From Arabidopsis thaliana (Eukaryota; Streptophyta; Magnoliopsida; Brassicales; Brassicaceae), in contig NC_003074.8 in the NCBI RefSeq assembly GCF_000001735.4, forward strand, positions 22,637,261 to 22,701,260: a stretch of 64,000 nt of DNA, written 5' to 3'. The translations under genes were made by a program, and so were the position numbers. Shown here piece after piece: positions 12,726-23,039 of this stretch. Below the pieces are notes generated by a model. It saw nothing but the letters and a program-made list of their open reading frames with translations, did no database searches and was not told where the DNA came from. Numbering within the stretch: position 1 is the first letter of the stretch; every line of letters begins with the position of its first letter.

Positions 12726-13576
12726 TCAGAGACTAAGCCCAATTGCGCCAACAAACTTTTACCAAAATGGTTGAAATTTCTATAATCTTGTGAAGTTGTT
12801 AATTAGTAAATCAATTCAAACAAAAAATCATAAACAAGAACAGACGGTCGTAGTGAAGCCAAAATAAGTCCATAACAAAGTGCCCACGTGAGGTACATCT
12901 AACACTGCACATTTTATATCCGTGGAAGTCTTATCTCTTCTCTAACCAGCAGAGAAACTACTTTTATCTAGTCTTAAAGTTGTGCGGTATAAAATTGTCA
13001 CAGCATAAACATATTACAATTTCATTTCGATTTTTTTGTAAACATGCCCATAATCTATCATAGTGAAACAAATATAAATATTTCAATTTGTCTCTGTTTT
13101 TTTTTTTTTTTTTTACTTGAGGAAAATCCTTCTTCTTTTGAAGGATTAAATATCATAGATTATATGACGTAACTTTGACAAAAAAAAAAAAAGATTATAT
13201 GACGTAACATTCTCAAAACAATTTAAATTGATTATAAACATACCACTAGATATTTGTTTAATCATATCCGCAACAAATCACCACGCAAGTAACGTTACAA
13301 TAACTCACAATCATTAAATACAAACCAGAACAATTGCAAGACTTTTTTTTTTTTGTTTTCTTCTTCCAACAAACACACCATGCACGAACTATAACAACAA
13401 GTTCTTAGATATCATCGTCGAACAAATTTGACTTTTCTATTTTCAATTTTGGTTTCGTGAGTATTATAACAAAAATTAATCACACATCTTTGTTCCTCAA
13501 TTCCAAATTGGGAAAATCTATGGAACAAAGACGAAGAATTAATAATATGTGCATCCCCCCCCAAAAAAAAAAGATT
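12726..13576. other. Intergenic region with a micro-insertion
   Basis: AT-rich spacer between the peptide cluster and the 3' end of BAP1. The only structure noted is the direct repeat with A-tract at 13157-13208, described separately. No gene seen. Confidence 0.5.
13157..13208 (+). repeat. A-tailed micro-insertion flanked by 17-bp direct repeat
   Basis: The 17-mer AGATTATATGACGTAAC occurs at 13157-13173 and again, identical, at 13192-13208. Between them lies an 18-bp insert, TTTGAC followed by twelve A. The layout (target-site duplication, few unique bases, A-tail, duplication) is that left by target-primed reverse transcription of LINE- or SINE-type machinery, but with almost no body. Confidence 0.7.
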
Positions 13577-14155
13577 TTAAAATTGGCGTTGATACAGACC
13601 CCAAACCGGAACTCCGGTAACAGTCCGGCCACCGTATCCATCAATCGATGCCGTCTCTAATCTCGGCCTCCACAAACCAGTAACCGCCGCTTGGGACGAA
13701 CACGCGCCGTAATCTCTGGTGGGATCCGATTTAACCAAAATCGAAAGATTGACGATCCCACACTTATCACCAAACTCATCTCTCAATCTATAGCTCAAGA
13801 AGTTTAAGTGACCTTCAGGTGAATACCTTCCCATGAAATCATTCGTTGGGATTTTAGCTTCTCCGATTTTTTTATCATGCCCAGAACCTGTTCGATAAAA
13901 TACCTCAATGAAGATAAACTGTTCATTACCATTGATGGGCATCTCTGATTTATAGTTCCATGTAGGATTGCTTCTTCTCGATTCGTCAAGATTAGATTTT
14001 CGACATTTCTCGTCGATTTTTACGACGGCGAAAGTCTTTTTCTTGATGGGTCTCCGGTTTAGCTTAAGCCCTTCTGCTGATCTCAAATCAATCTCCAATG
14101 TTTTTGTCATCATTGTTGTATAATGATTGTCGATTGATCTACCAAAATATATCAT
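13577..14155 (-). CDS. BAP1: BON1-associated C2-domain protein BAP1
   Basis: Single exon, 192 aa. A C2 domain fills roughly residues 18-130: LEIDLRSAEGLKL opens the first strand, and NPTWNYKSEMPI is the typical C2 N-P-x-W-N block. A small Gly-rich tail follows (SIDGYGGRTVTGVPVWG), as in the plant SRC2/BAP group. BAP1 binds phospholipids and the copine BON1 at the plasma membrane and restrains cell death and defence; its expression is known to respond to temperature and stress. Two in-frame ATGs lie near the start (residues 1 and 15-16); I take the first. A TATATATA box lies about 55 bp upstream (near 14210). From memory, At3g61190. Confidence 0.92.
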   Translation of the reverse strand: MIYFGRSIDNHYTTMMTKTLEIDLRSAEGLKLNRRPIKKKTFAVVKIDEKCRKSNLDESRRSNPTWNYKSEMPINGNEQFIFIEVFYRTGSGHDKKIGEAKIPTNDFMGRYSPEGHLNFLSYRLRDEFGDKCGIVNLSILVKSDPTRDYGACSSQAAVTGLWRPRLETASIDGYGGRTVTGVPVWGLYQRQF

Positions 14156-17100
14156 TTGGGTTTAATGTTTATTTGTTGGTCTAATCATTAAGTAGAATGA
14201 AAGAACAAGTTTATATATAGACAACATCACTTAGGAAGGTGACAAGGAAGTTTGGAAAGAAGTCGCTCGGAGATTTCTTCTCTTTTTCCCGCCAGCTCAT
14301 TATCAAGATATAAAGAAGTCGACCAAACAAAAAAGGGCAAAGACAACAAAAAAAAAAGACAAGGAAATTACGTTTAAATTTTAGATTAGTATTTTGTTCA
14401 TTTGAATTCGGTTTTATATCAAAAAATAAAATAAAATTGTTTGAATATATTTTATGAAAACAATAAAACTGTTTTCAAATGAATCATTATTTTTTGTTTT
14501 TTGATAAATAATACTTAACTCTTTGCTGTGTTAGTTCATATATAATTTTGTGCTTCAGCTTAAATATTACTCCTTCATTTTCTTCTATTTAGATGAATGT
14601 GTAAATTATGAAAAGGACTATAAATTATAAGTGGTCATAAATTCTCAAATATATTTACATTTTTAAAAACATTTTTTAATATAAAATAAACTAAATTCTG
14701 AGTATTTTATTACTAGTATAATAATAATAAAAAAAAAAATTTAGTTTTGTGATTATATGACATTTCGAATCTCGCGAATCACGATGTTAGTTTATTTACG
14801 TAACATCAATCTCAAGATTTCTAATTAATATAAACACAATTTGTTTTTTGAATAATGTTGTCTAGTTAAAAGTGTAATACGACAAAAAGGAATTAAAACA
14901 ATGTGGCATAACCGCATAAGCGAGTTGAATCCAGCAGCGTGATAAACGCGGCGAGACGCGAGAACGTTCGTTGTTATAAAAAAATGCGCGTACCAGCAGC
15001 TACGATGAAACACGAGTATAATTGTATAAAGGAAAGTACTCGTTTATTTCTTCCTTAAGATCTACTTAATTATTCGTTTTTGAAATTGACTCTTTTTTAT
15101 CTCAACTCCAGCTCAAGATTTCCTAAAATCCATGTAGTTTTGTCGTATAAAATAAAATGTGGTAATCATGTTCTAAATAATTTACTAAAATTATGAAGTG
15201 TCCATACTCGTATCGTATTATGGTGTAAGTTTTTTTTTTTTGTTAAGTATGCTCTATATGGCCTTGATATTTAGTTGTCGACAGAGTCTTAATTATATTT
15301 TTAGATATTAATTAGAACTTACATACTCAGGATAATAACATCAAAATACTTTTTCTTGATGTTAAAAAACTTAACTTGTGAGAAAATTATGTGGAAAATT
15401 CCTTCGCAAAACGTTTATTTGAACGGAAACTATAGTTATAACTTTTCACCAAATATTGATCAAGAATTATTCAACTCATTTGAATATATTTTCGTACGAC
15501 CTCTTAGTGTAAATGGAGTTAACTTTTGTTTAAGAAGGTTGGAATTTACTTAGACATTCAAATACGTAGACTTTATCAAACAATCAAAAATACTAATTAT
15601 CTAATACGTATAGATTACTTTCGTCTTTTTCTTTTTTTACGAGTGGAACGAAAACTCATGGAAAATATTGGGGGAGTCGTTGACTCCATGTCCTACTTGT
15701 ACGGTTGTACACTTGTACCATTCCTTAATTCTTGGACAGGTTGTGCAAAAAAATAAACTTCAATTTAAAGTGAAGATAGTAAAACAAATAGTAAAGAAAT
15801 TTATGGTTTCTTATGATGATTATGTGATCATGTTTGCACGTAAGGTACAATTACAATTAAGTCTTCACCACGTAATATATATGCCTTAAAAAATATAATA
15901 TCTATTTTTGAAAATATGTACCGCATATATATCATCAAAACATCATTTGCAGAAAGAAAAAAAAAACATAACTTTCGAATTTCTCATGTATTGGAAACAT
16001 CTGTTTGGGTTAACCTGCAGTTACGAATTTCGTTGGAACCTTTTTTCTCTTGTTGATTTCCATGAAACGTTGTATTTTGTTTTCTACTCGCATTGTATAT
16101 CTTTTTTCAAGTATTAAAAAAAAAATTTGGATGTAGAGCAAAATACATTAACTCGACAGCTTCAATTTTCTAATCTTTGCGTCAAGTTTTCAAAAAGTCT
16201 TCTCATAATCTGAAAAGCTAACATTTTACGGCCATTCGATTTGGAGGAAGAACAACTTAACGTCCCACAACACTCGAGAGCCGCAAACTGATCATAGTCG
16301 CATATATACGATTCTATATATACTACATATATTTTTCTATGTGGAAATGCCCCTTAATTATCATTTTTTAATAAAAGATAAATATAATAGCCCTTAATGT
16401 TCAAAAAGCTAACTTGTAATATCAAACCGATTTACATTGTGTTTTTAATTAACGTATGGGTGTGCTATATACTAGTTTGTATAAATTTGAGATAGATTGG
16501 CCATATGTACTATAAAAGGGTAATGATCATATTGTTATAACAGGAGGAGTTACGTTGTCTAATCTTATACTAGCATGCCTTGGATTTTTCATGCATGCAT
16601 GGATCACAATGTGTGACGTCACCATGTGTTTGTCAGCACACTTTGTGGAATTAAAACCCCATCTGATAATTTTATTATAGTGCGATCTATCAACTATAGT
16701 ACTTGCGTGTAAAATATTCTGACACTGAATAATTATAGTGTTTTTTCTTGGTGAAACAATGATATCTGATATATAATCGATTAATCGCATTGGTAGCTAG
16801 GTTTGCAAATTTATCTATTTCTTCAAATTAAGGGTCTAATTTGCTACCAAAGTAATTAAATCGGCGTGTATCATATAGCCATCGAAACTGAATCAATTCG
16901 TATATCAACCATAAGAAGTTGTTTTTTCTTTTCTTTTCTTATTAGTTGTGAAGTTTGGAACTGAACTCTAAATACGTCTAAATTGGTTAGAGACTAAAAC
17001 GGATAACTTAGTCTCCTCCGAAATAATGTTTAAATCACAGTGTCTGGAACTTCACTAGATTTATAAAACCGGAAATATTGGGTAAAAAAACATTGCCAAG

Positions 17101-18780
17101 TCCATTGACTTCATCTAAAGACTAAAGTCACCGATCGAAGCCACTTTCAAGTGTTCCTGACAACGAATTTAATAGTGTTTTTACATATGCGACAAAGGGA
17201 AATGATAGGATATGATGTGTATTTCCATTTTGATAGGATATGGTGGGGATTTTCCATTTTGATTCCGATCGAGCCTTAGAAAAATATTACATACATATAT
17301 TTAAAAAAGGCAGTGGCTGGGAAACCTACTACAGTATTCGATAAAGACAGTGAAATCAAGACAAAAACCTAGCTGTTACATTGAGAAATTTTGAACAATT
17401 TACATTTATGTTAAAATTATGAACTCACCCATTTGCCAACATATGTTTCCATCTAATTACCTAAAGATCGGTATTAGGTTTTATATATACCAAGTTAGCT
17501 AATATTTATTATCAAAAAATAAAATTCTTAAAAAATATTGTTTTATGGTTAATTTGCTAACATATTTGCTAAATGCTAATTATTTAACAGATTATATATG
17601 ATCAGCATATCCACCAAGAAAAAAGATTATATGTCAGCATCATTCTTCATGTTTAAGCGTATAATTTGGCTTATTCCCCACAAATGATTTCACCGGTTAG
17701 AGCCTATAAATTAGTACATCTTATTGTTACCTAGTCACTTCATAATCTTATCAAATTCGAAATAAAGTTAGGTGAATGAATTTATTAGTAATTATTAGAC
17801 GAAAATTGTGCCTTACGTTGCATATATATCCGGAAAGCTACACTAAAAGAAGTTGACCTATAAATACCTATAGCAAGTCTATAAAATCTAAATTTCCACG
17901 AACTTCCACATATCTACTCTATCTTATGATTCTCATTTGCATCTCTGTCAGATAATGCAGAGTCATGTGCGTGACATGATACTCGGTGACCTCATAACAC
18001 ATCTTACCAATCTTTCATTAAATGAAAAAATGATTAGCGGTACTTAATTTTTTGGTCCAGAGCTAGTAATTGTCATTGGAAATTTTGAATGCACTGATGC
18101 AGTGTACTGTGTATCCCAGTTGACATTTAATGGTCTATAATTTGGAAAAATGGAAAGAAACAACAGTTGCATCGTATCACAGGATAAACTTGGACATATC
18201 ATATGATTTAGTCAATGATGATCATTTTTGTTATTAATAGGAAAAAAATTGTTCTCTTTTCTTTCATAAAATTTTGGATATTAGCCTTGACATGACATAT
18301 AATTTATGTCATGTGATTTAATCACAAAACGATCAAAAAGTGTTATATATCGTCTATAACTCGTACATATATTCACACTATCGAAATTAAACATGGATAC
18401 GACTAAGACAATACGATGGTATACAGGTCAAGGTTGACTCTTGGTTTGTTTGTTTTTTAACAGGTCAAGACAGCAATTATGAGGAATTCAAGATGGGCTT
18501 ATGAATTTCCGAGTTCATTACGATGAAATGAAACAGAATTATGAATATCCGCATTCTCATTATTACATGTAAAATTTGCTAAAACCGAAAGACACAGAGA
18601 TACTTTTTAGGGTTGTTGAGAGATTTCTAGATGAGGTATGTTCATAAGCATCATTATTTTAATGTGATTTGTGATGATCAGTGCTCTCAAATCACTTTTG
18701 CATTTCTCCATTTACATGAGCTAGCTCCTACTTGTGGCTTTATGTAAATCCTGGTCTACACAAGCTAGAGATTCCATTGA
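14156..18780. other. Long gene-poor region upstream of BAP1
   Basis: About 4.6 kb, AT-rich, with only short reading frames lacking codon bias or recognisable domains. The first kilobase should hold the BAP1 promoter; a small GC-rich island at about 14905-15005 contains CGCG-box motifs (ACGCGG at 14946, GCGCGT at 14986). A micro-insertion is at 17589-17640. I find no tRNA, no transposon ends and no convincing protein gene. An unannotated non-coding transcript is possible but nothing in the sequence shows one. Confidence 0.5.
17589..17640 (+). repeat. A-tailed micro-insertion flanked by imperfect direct repeat
   Basis: AGATTATATATGATCAGCAT (17589-17608) and AGATTATATGTCAGCAT (17624-17640) flank the 15-bp insert ATCCACCAAGAAAAA. 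Same layout as the copy at 13157, but the repeat has diverged by a few bases, so this insertion is older. Confidence 0.6.
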
Positions 18781-18784
18781 CGAG

Positions 18785-19025
18785 TACCATGGTGATGCCT
18801 TTTTTCAAAGCAGGTGTTCCTGAATGCTCCTTCGTTAGTTCCATGCCTCATACACGAATGGTATTCAGTGCAGGATCCAATTGGACTTGATTCCTTGACA
18901 GACTTTAGCTTTTCTTTAAACCAAAAAAAGAAGAATATCTCTGCTAGCTTCTCATAGTCTGCTCATTATTGGGATGCACTATCTTCGTAGAGGGAATGTA
19001 GAGTTGTACATATAAAGTGGTTGAC
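18785..19025. repeat. Diverged repeat copy 1 flanking the U3 gene
   Basis: Matches 20010-20255 in patches and in the same order: GTGATG followed by a CCTTTT tract, GGATGCTC/GAATGCTC, CACTTGATTAC/GACTTGATTCC, TCTGCT then GGGATGCA, and TTCTTCGTAG/TATCTTCGTAG. The second copy reaches the 3' flank of the thioesterase gene. Identity looks roughly 60-70 percent by eye. Confidence 0.5.
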
Positions 19026-19127
19026 TTGGGACGAAATACCCACATTACTGTAAAATTTTAAAAATCGTGCTCGAATATCAAATTTGGTGGTCATCTCAAA
19101 ACATCCCACAAGACAATATAAGGAGTG

Positions 19128-19135
19128 AAAAAAAA
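19128..19135 (-). terminator. Pol III T-run terminator of the U3 gene
   Basis: Eight T on the minus strand, a few bases beyond the box D end of the U3 RNA. Plant U3 genes are transcribed by RNA polymerase III, which stops at such T runs. Confidence 0.8.
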
Positions 19136-19139
19136 TGGA

Positions 19140-19356
19140 ACCTGTCAGACCGCCGTGCAACCACCCCGGCAAGGTAGAACCGAGCCGAGTAACGATCCTC
19201 TACAGCACCAGATGCGTCCTAAGACGATCGTAGCCGTCAATCACGCTCTGATCGCACGGCCATGGTTCATCAACCAGGGTTAAGGGCCTGTCTCCTTAGA
19301 AATCAAGGAAACAGAGGTACGAGCCTATAGAACAGATCCTGTTCAAGTAAGGTCGT
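19140..19356 (-). ncRNA. U3 small nucleolar RNA
   Basis: The minus strand from 19356 begins ACGACCTTACTTGAACAGGA and continues into GATCTGTTCTATAGGCTCG, the highly conserved 5' domain of plant U3 that pairs with the pre-rRNA 5' ETS and 18S region. The C'-type box TTGATGAACC lies at 19264-19273 and the terminal box D (GTCTGACAG) at 19142-19150. Length is about 217 nt, as expected for plant U3. U3 guides the early cleavages that release 18S rRNA in the nucleolus, within the SSU processome. Upstream are an USE and a TATA box at Pol III spacing, downstream a T-run, so the gene looks intact and functional. I recognise the RNA from its sequence; which of the few Arabidopsis U3 genes it corresponds to I do not know. 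Confidence 0.92.
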
Positions 19357-19377
19357 GACCAACAATGCTTCCTCACA

Positions 19378-19423
19378 CTTTATATACAATCAAGTGTTTT
19401 TTGTCATATTAGCGATGTGGGAT
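19378..19423 (-). promoter_or_regulatory. Plant snRNA promoter: USE and TATA box of U3
   Basis: On the minus strand the Upstream Sequence Element ATCCCACATCG lies at 19423-19413 and the TATA box TATATAAAG at 19386-19378, 26 bp apart. About 25 bp is the spacing that specifies RNA polymerase III in plant snRNA-type genes (about ten more gives Pol II). The TATA box starts 30 bp before the U3 5' end. Confidence 0.9.
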
Positions 19424-20338
19424 AATGTGTAGGAACTTATAAGAAAAGCGTACATGGGTAGTTGGGTACTGGGTAGCAGTGATAAATGGGCAAAAGCCCA
19501 CTTAATTATATCAATAGCCCAATTATCTTATTGCTCCATTTAAGCTCTCTACCACACGGTATGGGATGGCAATATGGCATGGCTTTCTGGTTCTTACAGT
19601 TTCGTAAACCCAATTTGAGCATGTTATCAGGAACTCAATATTAAAAGATCTACATTTGTCAGTGAATTGGGTCTCTGAGCATTTTCTTAACCAGAAATCT
19701 TGCGATGAAGTGATGATAGACGCTAGTGGAAGCAGGTGAAAACATTTTGAGCAGCAGCAAGTGACCAATAAAAGAGGACCTGTATGTGAGATTGTTGTGG
19801 CACACTACCAATTTAAACATTGATTCCTTTTGTACTTCTCTCTCACAGGCTGTGACACATCTGATGCACCACCACCATTTTACTAAATATTTGAGGCCCC
19901 CAATCTAATTACAGCTAGCTTGATAGATGGGTTGATTTCGTGTAAGAATCATGCAAGTTACCATTTTCAGGAAATCTTACTTGGTGTCCTTGATGGAAAC
20001 ACCGAGAAACGTGATGAGGCCTTTTCCTAAGCAATATACGCCTGAGGCCTAAACCTGGTTCCCGGATGCTCTTCCATAGATCTATACTTTCCAACACAAA
20101 CGGCATCCATTCATGTATCTATGTCAAACCACTGCACTTGATTACTTTAGAGACTTCAGAGATCTCACCTTGTCATACTCTGCTAAATGGGGATGCAAAA
20201 TTCTTCGTAGGTGGATGATAATGTAGTAGTGTTGTATAAACTGATTAAAGACAGTAATATCTGTATACAGAATCTTGTTTTATTGAACAGAAGAATGTAA
20301 ATAGATCAGCAAAAGATCACTGAGCATGTGAAAAAGCT
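19424..20338. other. Region between U3 promoter and thioesterase, with repeat copy 2
   Basis: Holds the second diverged repeat copy (about 20010-20255) and the presumed 3' UTR of the thioesterase. The DNA at 19500-20100 is less AT-rich than typical spacer, which hints at a decayed gene or non-coding transcript, but no long frame or known domain is present. Confidence 0.45.
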
Positions 20339-21090
20339 TTAAAGCTTAGAGATGGGAGAATGGTAAAAAGTAGCACGAGATAGGTAAGTGACTTTCATGG
20401 TCTCCTTGATCTTGAACTCAACAGTCACCACCGACAGATTCCTCCCAGTCCTCACCACCGTTCCCTCCACCAACAATTCACTCTGCAAAATAAATCTCAA
20501 ACAATATAAGCTTCTGTGCTTTGAAGATCAGAGAGAGTCTTAAGAGAGACGAGAATGAATGTTAGGTGGCTTACCGAAATAGGAGCAGAAGAGAGATAAG
20601 ACATACTCAATTCACCAATGAACAGATGTTTGTCTTCAGACACAACAGTTTTCACACAAGCCATCGCTACTCTCTCTGCAATTGATGCCACCGCTCCTCC
20701 ATGTAACCCCTTAAAGAAATTCTGTTTTCACAACGAAACCAATCAATTTTACAAATCAAAGATCGAAACTTTACGAAACCCATTTGATCTAATTAGAGAG
20801 AAGAAGATGATTACGGATATGCCTGGCGTGACGGTGACGGAGCACGAGACACGGCCGCGTGCGATGGAGAGAGCTCTGGTATTGTTTTGAAATAAGACGG
20901 AGAAAGAGTCGAAAGAGGTGAAATCGTTGCAAGATTCGTCTGGGGAAATAGCTTTGAAGAAATCAGCAACCATTAATACGTAATTTGGATCGATCACTTT
21001 GGACACCGCCGTCGTGTCGGACGAGATCGGAGTAGAAGACATGTCGGTGTCTTCTGGGCTCCCAGTTTCACGGAATTTTGCCCAATTCAT
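20339..21090 (-). CDS. Hotdog-fold acyl-CoA thioesterase family protein
   Basis: Exons 20815-21090, 20575-20721 and 20339-20482 give 188 aa. The start is the ATG at 21088-21090 (MNWAKFRETGSPEDTDM). The hotdog motif HGGAVASIAERVAMACVKT follows the second exon start, and the third exon carries the RTGRNLSVVTVEFKIKE strands, as in the PaaI/4HBT branch. Such enzymes hydrolyse acyl-CoA thioesters; plant relatives of this size are found in peroxisomes or other organelles. I see no clear C-terminal peroxisome signal (it ends ISKL, close to but not a standard PTS1, and possibly functional as an SKL tripeptide: Ser-Lys-Leu is in fact the canonical one). The C-terminal SKL therefore points to peroxisomal import. 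From memory, At3g61200. Confidence 0.92.
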
Positions 21091-21620
21091 TTTTAACCTA
21101 CTCTGATTTTTTTCCAAATTGATTTTTTTTTTGTGTAATGTTGACTTTTCTCTCTTTTGTAATTATTTTTTTCCTATTTTTAGACAGTAAAAAACTGTAA
21201 GAACTTTTTTAGGTGAAGTGTACAAAACTATAGCCACAATTTTTTTTATGCCGATCAATTAGTTTATTCACTATTTTAAATTTTTGAATTAGATTTATTA
21301 AATAGTGTTATTTGGGTAAGTGTAACTAATGAAAATCAATTTGTGAAGAAATTTATTTCAGATATGAGCATCTTGCTTATATTAACCTTTTATTTATATA
21401 TAACATCTTTATATTTACAGTGCTATAAATATATTAATTAATATATTAATTTATACAGAAACGAAAGTTATACAAAGTAATGATCCGCATTTAAATCAAC
21501 CAGGTTGCTCTCAAGACCTGTTAAACATAAGTTTTCAATCCTAATTCGATTGATCATTGATGACATGCGTGTATGACATATAGTTAATATATATCTCAAA
21601 GGGGAACATATATTAATTAC
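21091..21620. other. Intergenic region
   Basis: Promoter side of the thioesterase and 3' side of the methyltransferase, AT-rich. Nothing else seen. Confidence 0.5.
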
Positions 21621-22555
21621 CTAAAGTTTCCCTGCAAGCATAAATGCCTTGTAGTGAACATCCTTGACTTGTTCATCATCACCCCAAGCTTCCTTAAACT
21701 CATCAATCATATAAGAAGTTAAAAGATCCTCTCCTTGCTCCTTTGCTTTCACTAGAGGCTGCCATGATTTTAAGAACCCTAGAAATCCATCTAGCGAAAG
21801 CATGTGTGGGATGTCAAGAGCTTTAGGCCTTCCTTGAGTCCCCATCCTAATGTTTTTAAAAGGAAACTCTATTGTTTTATAACCATCAAACGCCAAATTC
21901 ATAGTCGGGTTTCTGTAAGGTAATGTTGAATCCACAAGACGTTTCATGATGGAATCAACCTTTGGGGTGATGATGAGATCGTTGTAAACCCAAACTACGA
22001 TGATACCGCCTTGTTTACGAAGAACACGTTTCACTATGGGGTAGAATCTCTTTAGGTCGAAGTAGTGAAGAGCTTGAGCGGCTATTATGATATCTATGGA
22101 GTTTTCTCCACCGAGTAGAGTCACTAGATCGTCGTCGGACATTGATGATGGAGTGTGATAGTAAGTGACTTTTGGGTGCTTCATTGCACGTTGGAGTTGT
22201 GATTCATTTATATCAGTTGCCACCACTTTCTGGTAGTACTCAGCGACCTAATTACACAATATATATTTGACTCACGTACGATTAGTTCATTTAGGCTTCA
22301 CATAAAAATTGATCGTGGCTTGAAGTATTTTTAAGGAAATGTATCAAAACTTCAAAAGGTTCAAAGTAACACTATTGTTTTAGAAAGAAAACAAACCCCA
22401 ATAGCAGCCTGACCGTTGCCGGTCCCAACATCCCAAGCCACCTTATGGTTGCTGGTTCGACCAGCCAACACTTTGTACCATATTGTAGGATATTTCGGCC
22501 TTGCGTTCAAGTACTCATCAGCTTGCTTTCCCGACAAAGCAGCCAATTGAGCCAT
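21621..22555 (-). CDS. SAM-dependent methyltransferase (type 11 fold)
   Basis: Exons 22397-22555 and 21621-22247 give 261 aa. The class I methyltransferase motif I is AWDVGTGNGQAAIG at about residues 40-53, split from the rest by the intron. Motif Post I is VVATDINESQL, and the acidic/aromatic motif IDIIIAAQALHYFDL is the usual motif II. It belongs to the plant group annotated as embryo-abundant protein-like methyltransferases (near At2g41380 and At3g54150). The substrate is unknown. No transit peptide is apparent, so cytosolic action is likely. From memory, At3g61210. Confidence 0.93.
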
Positions 22556-23030
22556 TTTTTTCCTTGTGTTTTTTCCCCCTCTCTTTCTTTGCTTTTGGTT
22601 GATAGATTACAATTTCACTTCATAATTTAATATTACTTATAGTAGTCACGAAAATTTGGAAAAGAAAAAACTCGAATCTCATACCTTACTCAACTAGATT
22701 AGGTCTTAAGTCTTTATATTCTTTGAAGATAAGGATGCTAGAAAAAGATGATGTCGAATTTACAGAAATATAACGTCTAACATCGCATTTATGCCGCAAT
22801 CCACTATAAAAGAACATGTTTTATTGTTATTCCTCACCGAATTGAAGGAAATAACGATTATCGCATAGGTTAACTACGTTACAGATTTGTCCGTAAATAA
22901 TAAACTCCACTAAAATCATACATGAAAAACTCTACGTACTAAATAAATACAGCTTTTTTTGAAGTAAATTTCAGTTCAGATTAACAACTGGAAAAATCTT
23001 GAAGTAACTAGAAATCGAATAGAATAATAA
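22556..23030. other. Intergenic region upstream of methyltransferase
   Basis: AT-rich promoter-side DNA up to the target duplication of the MULE. Nothing else seen. Confidence 0.5.
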
Positions 23031-23039
23031 TAAAATAAA
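23031..23039. repeat. MULE target-site duplication, left
   Basis: TAAAATAAA, identical to the copy at 25310-25318. Confidence 0.85.

Noticed and set aside
18423-18469. ACAGGTCAAG direct repeat around a T-rich insert
   Set aside because: The repeat is only 10 bp and the T-tract is on the wrong side for an A-tailed insertion in either orientation.
20013-20060. Possible C/D snoRNA (GTGATGA ... CTGA)
   Set aside because: The box spacing is too short, with no terminal stem and no clear guide; the motif is part of the diverged repeat.
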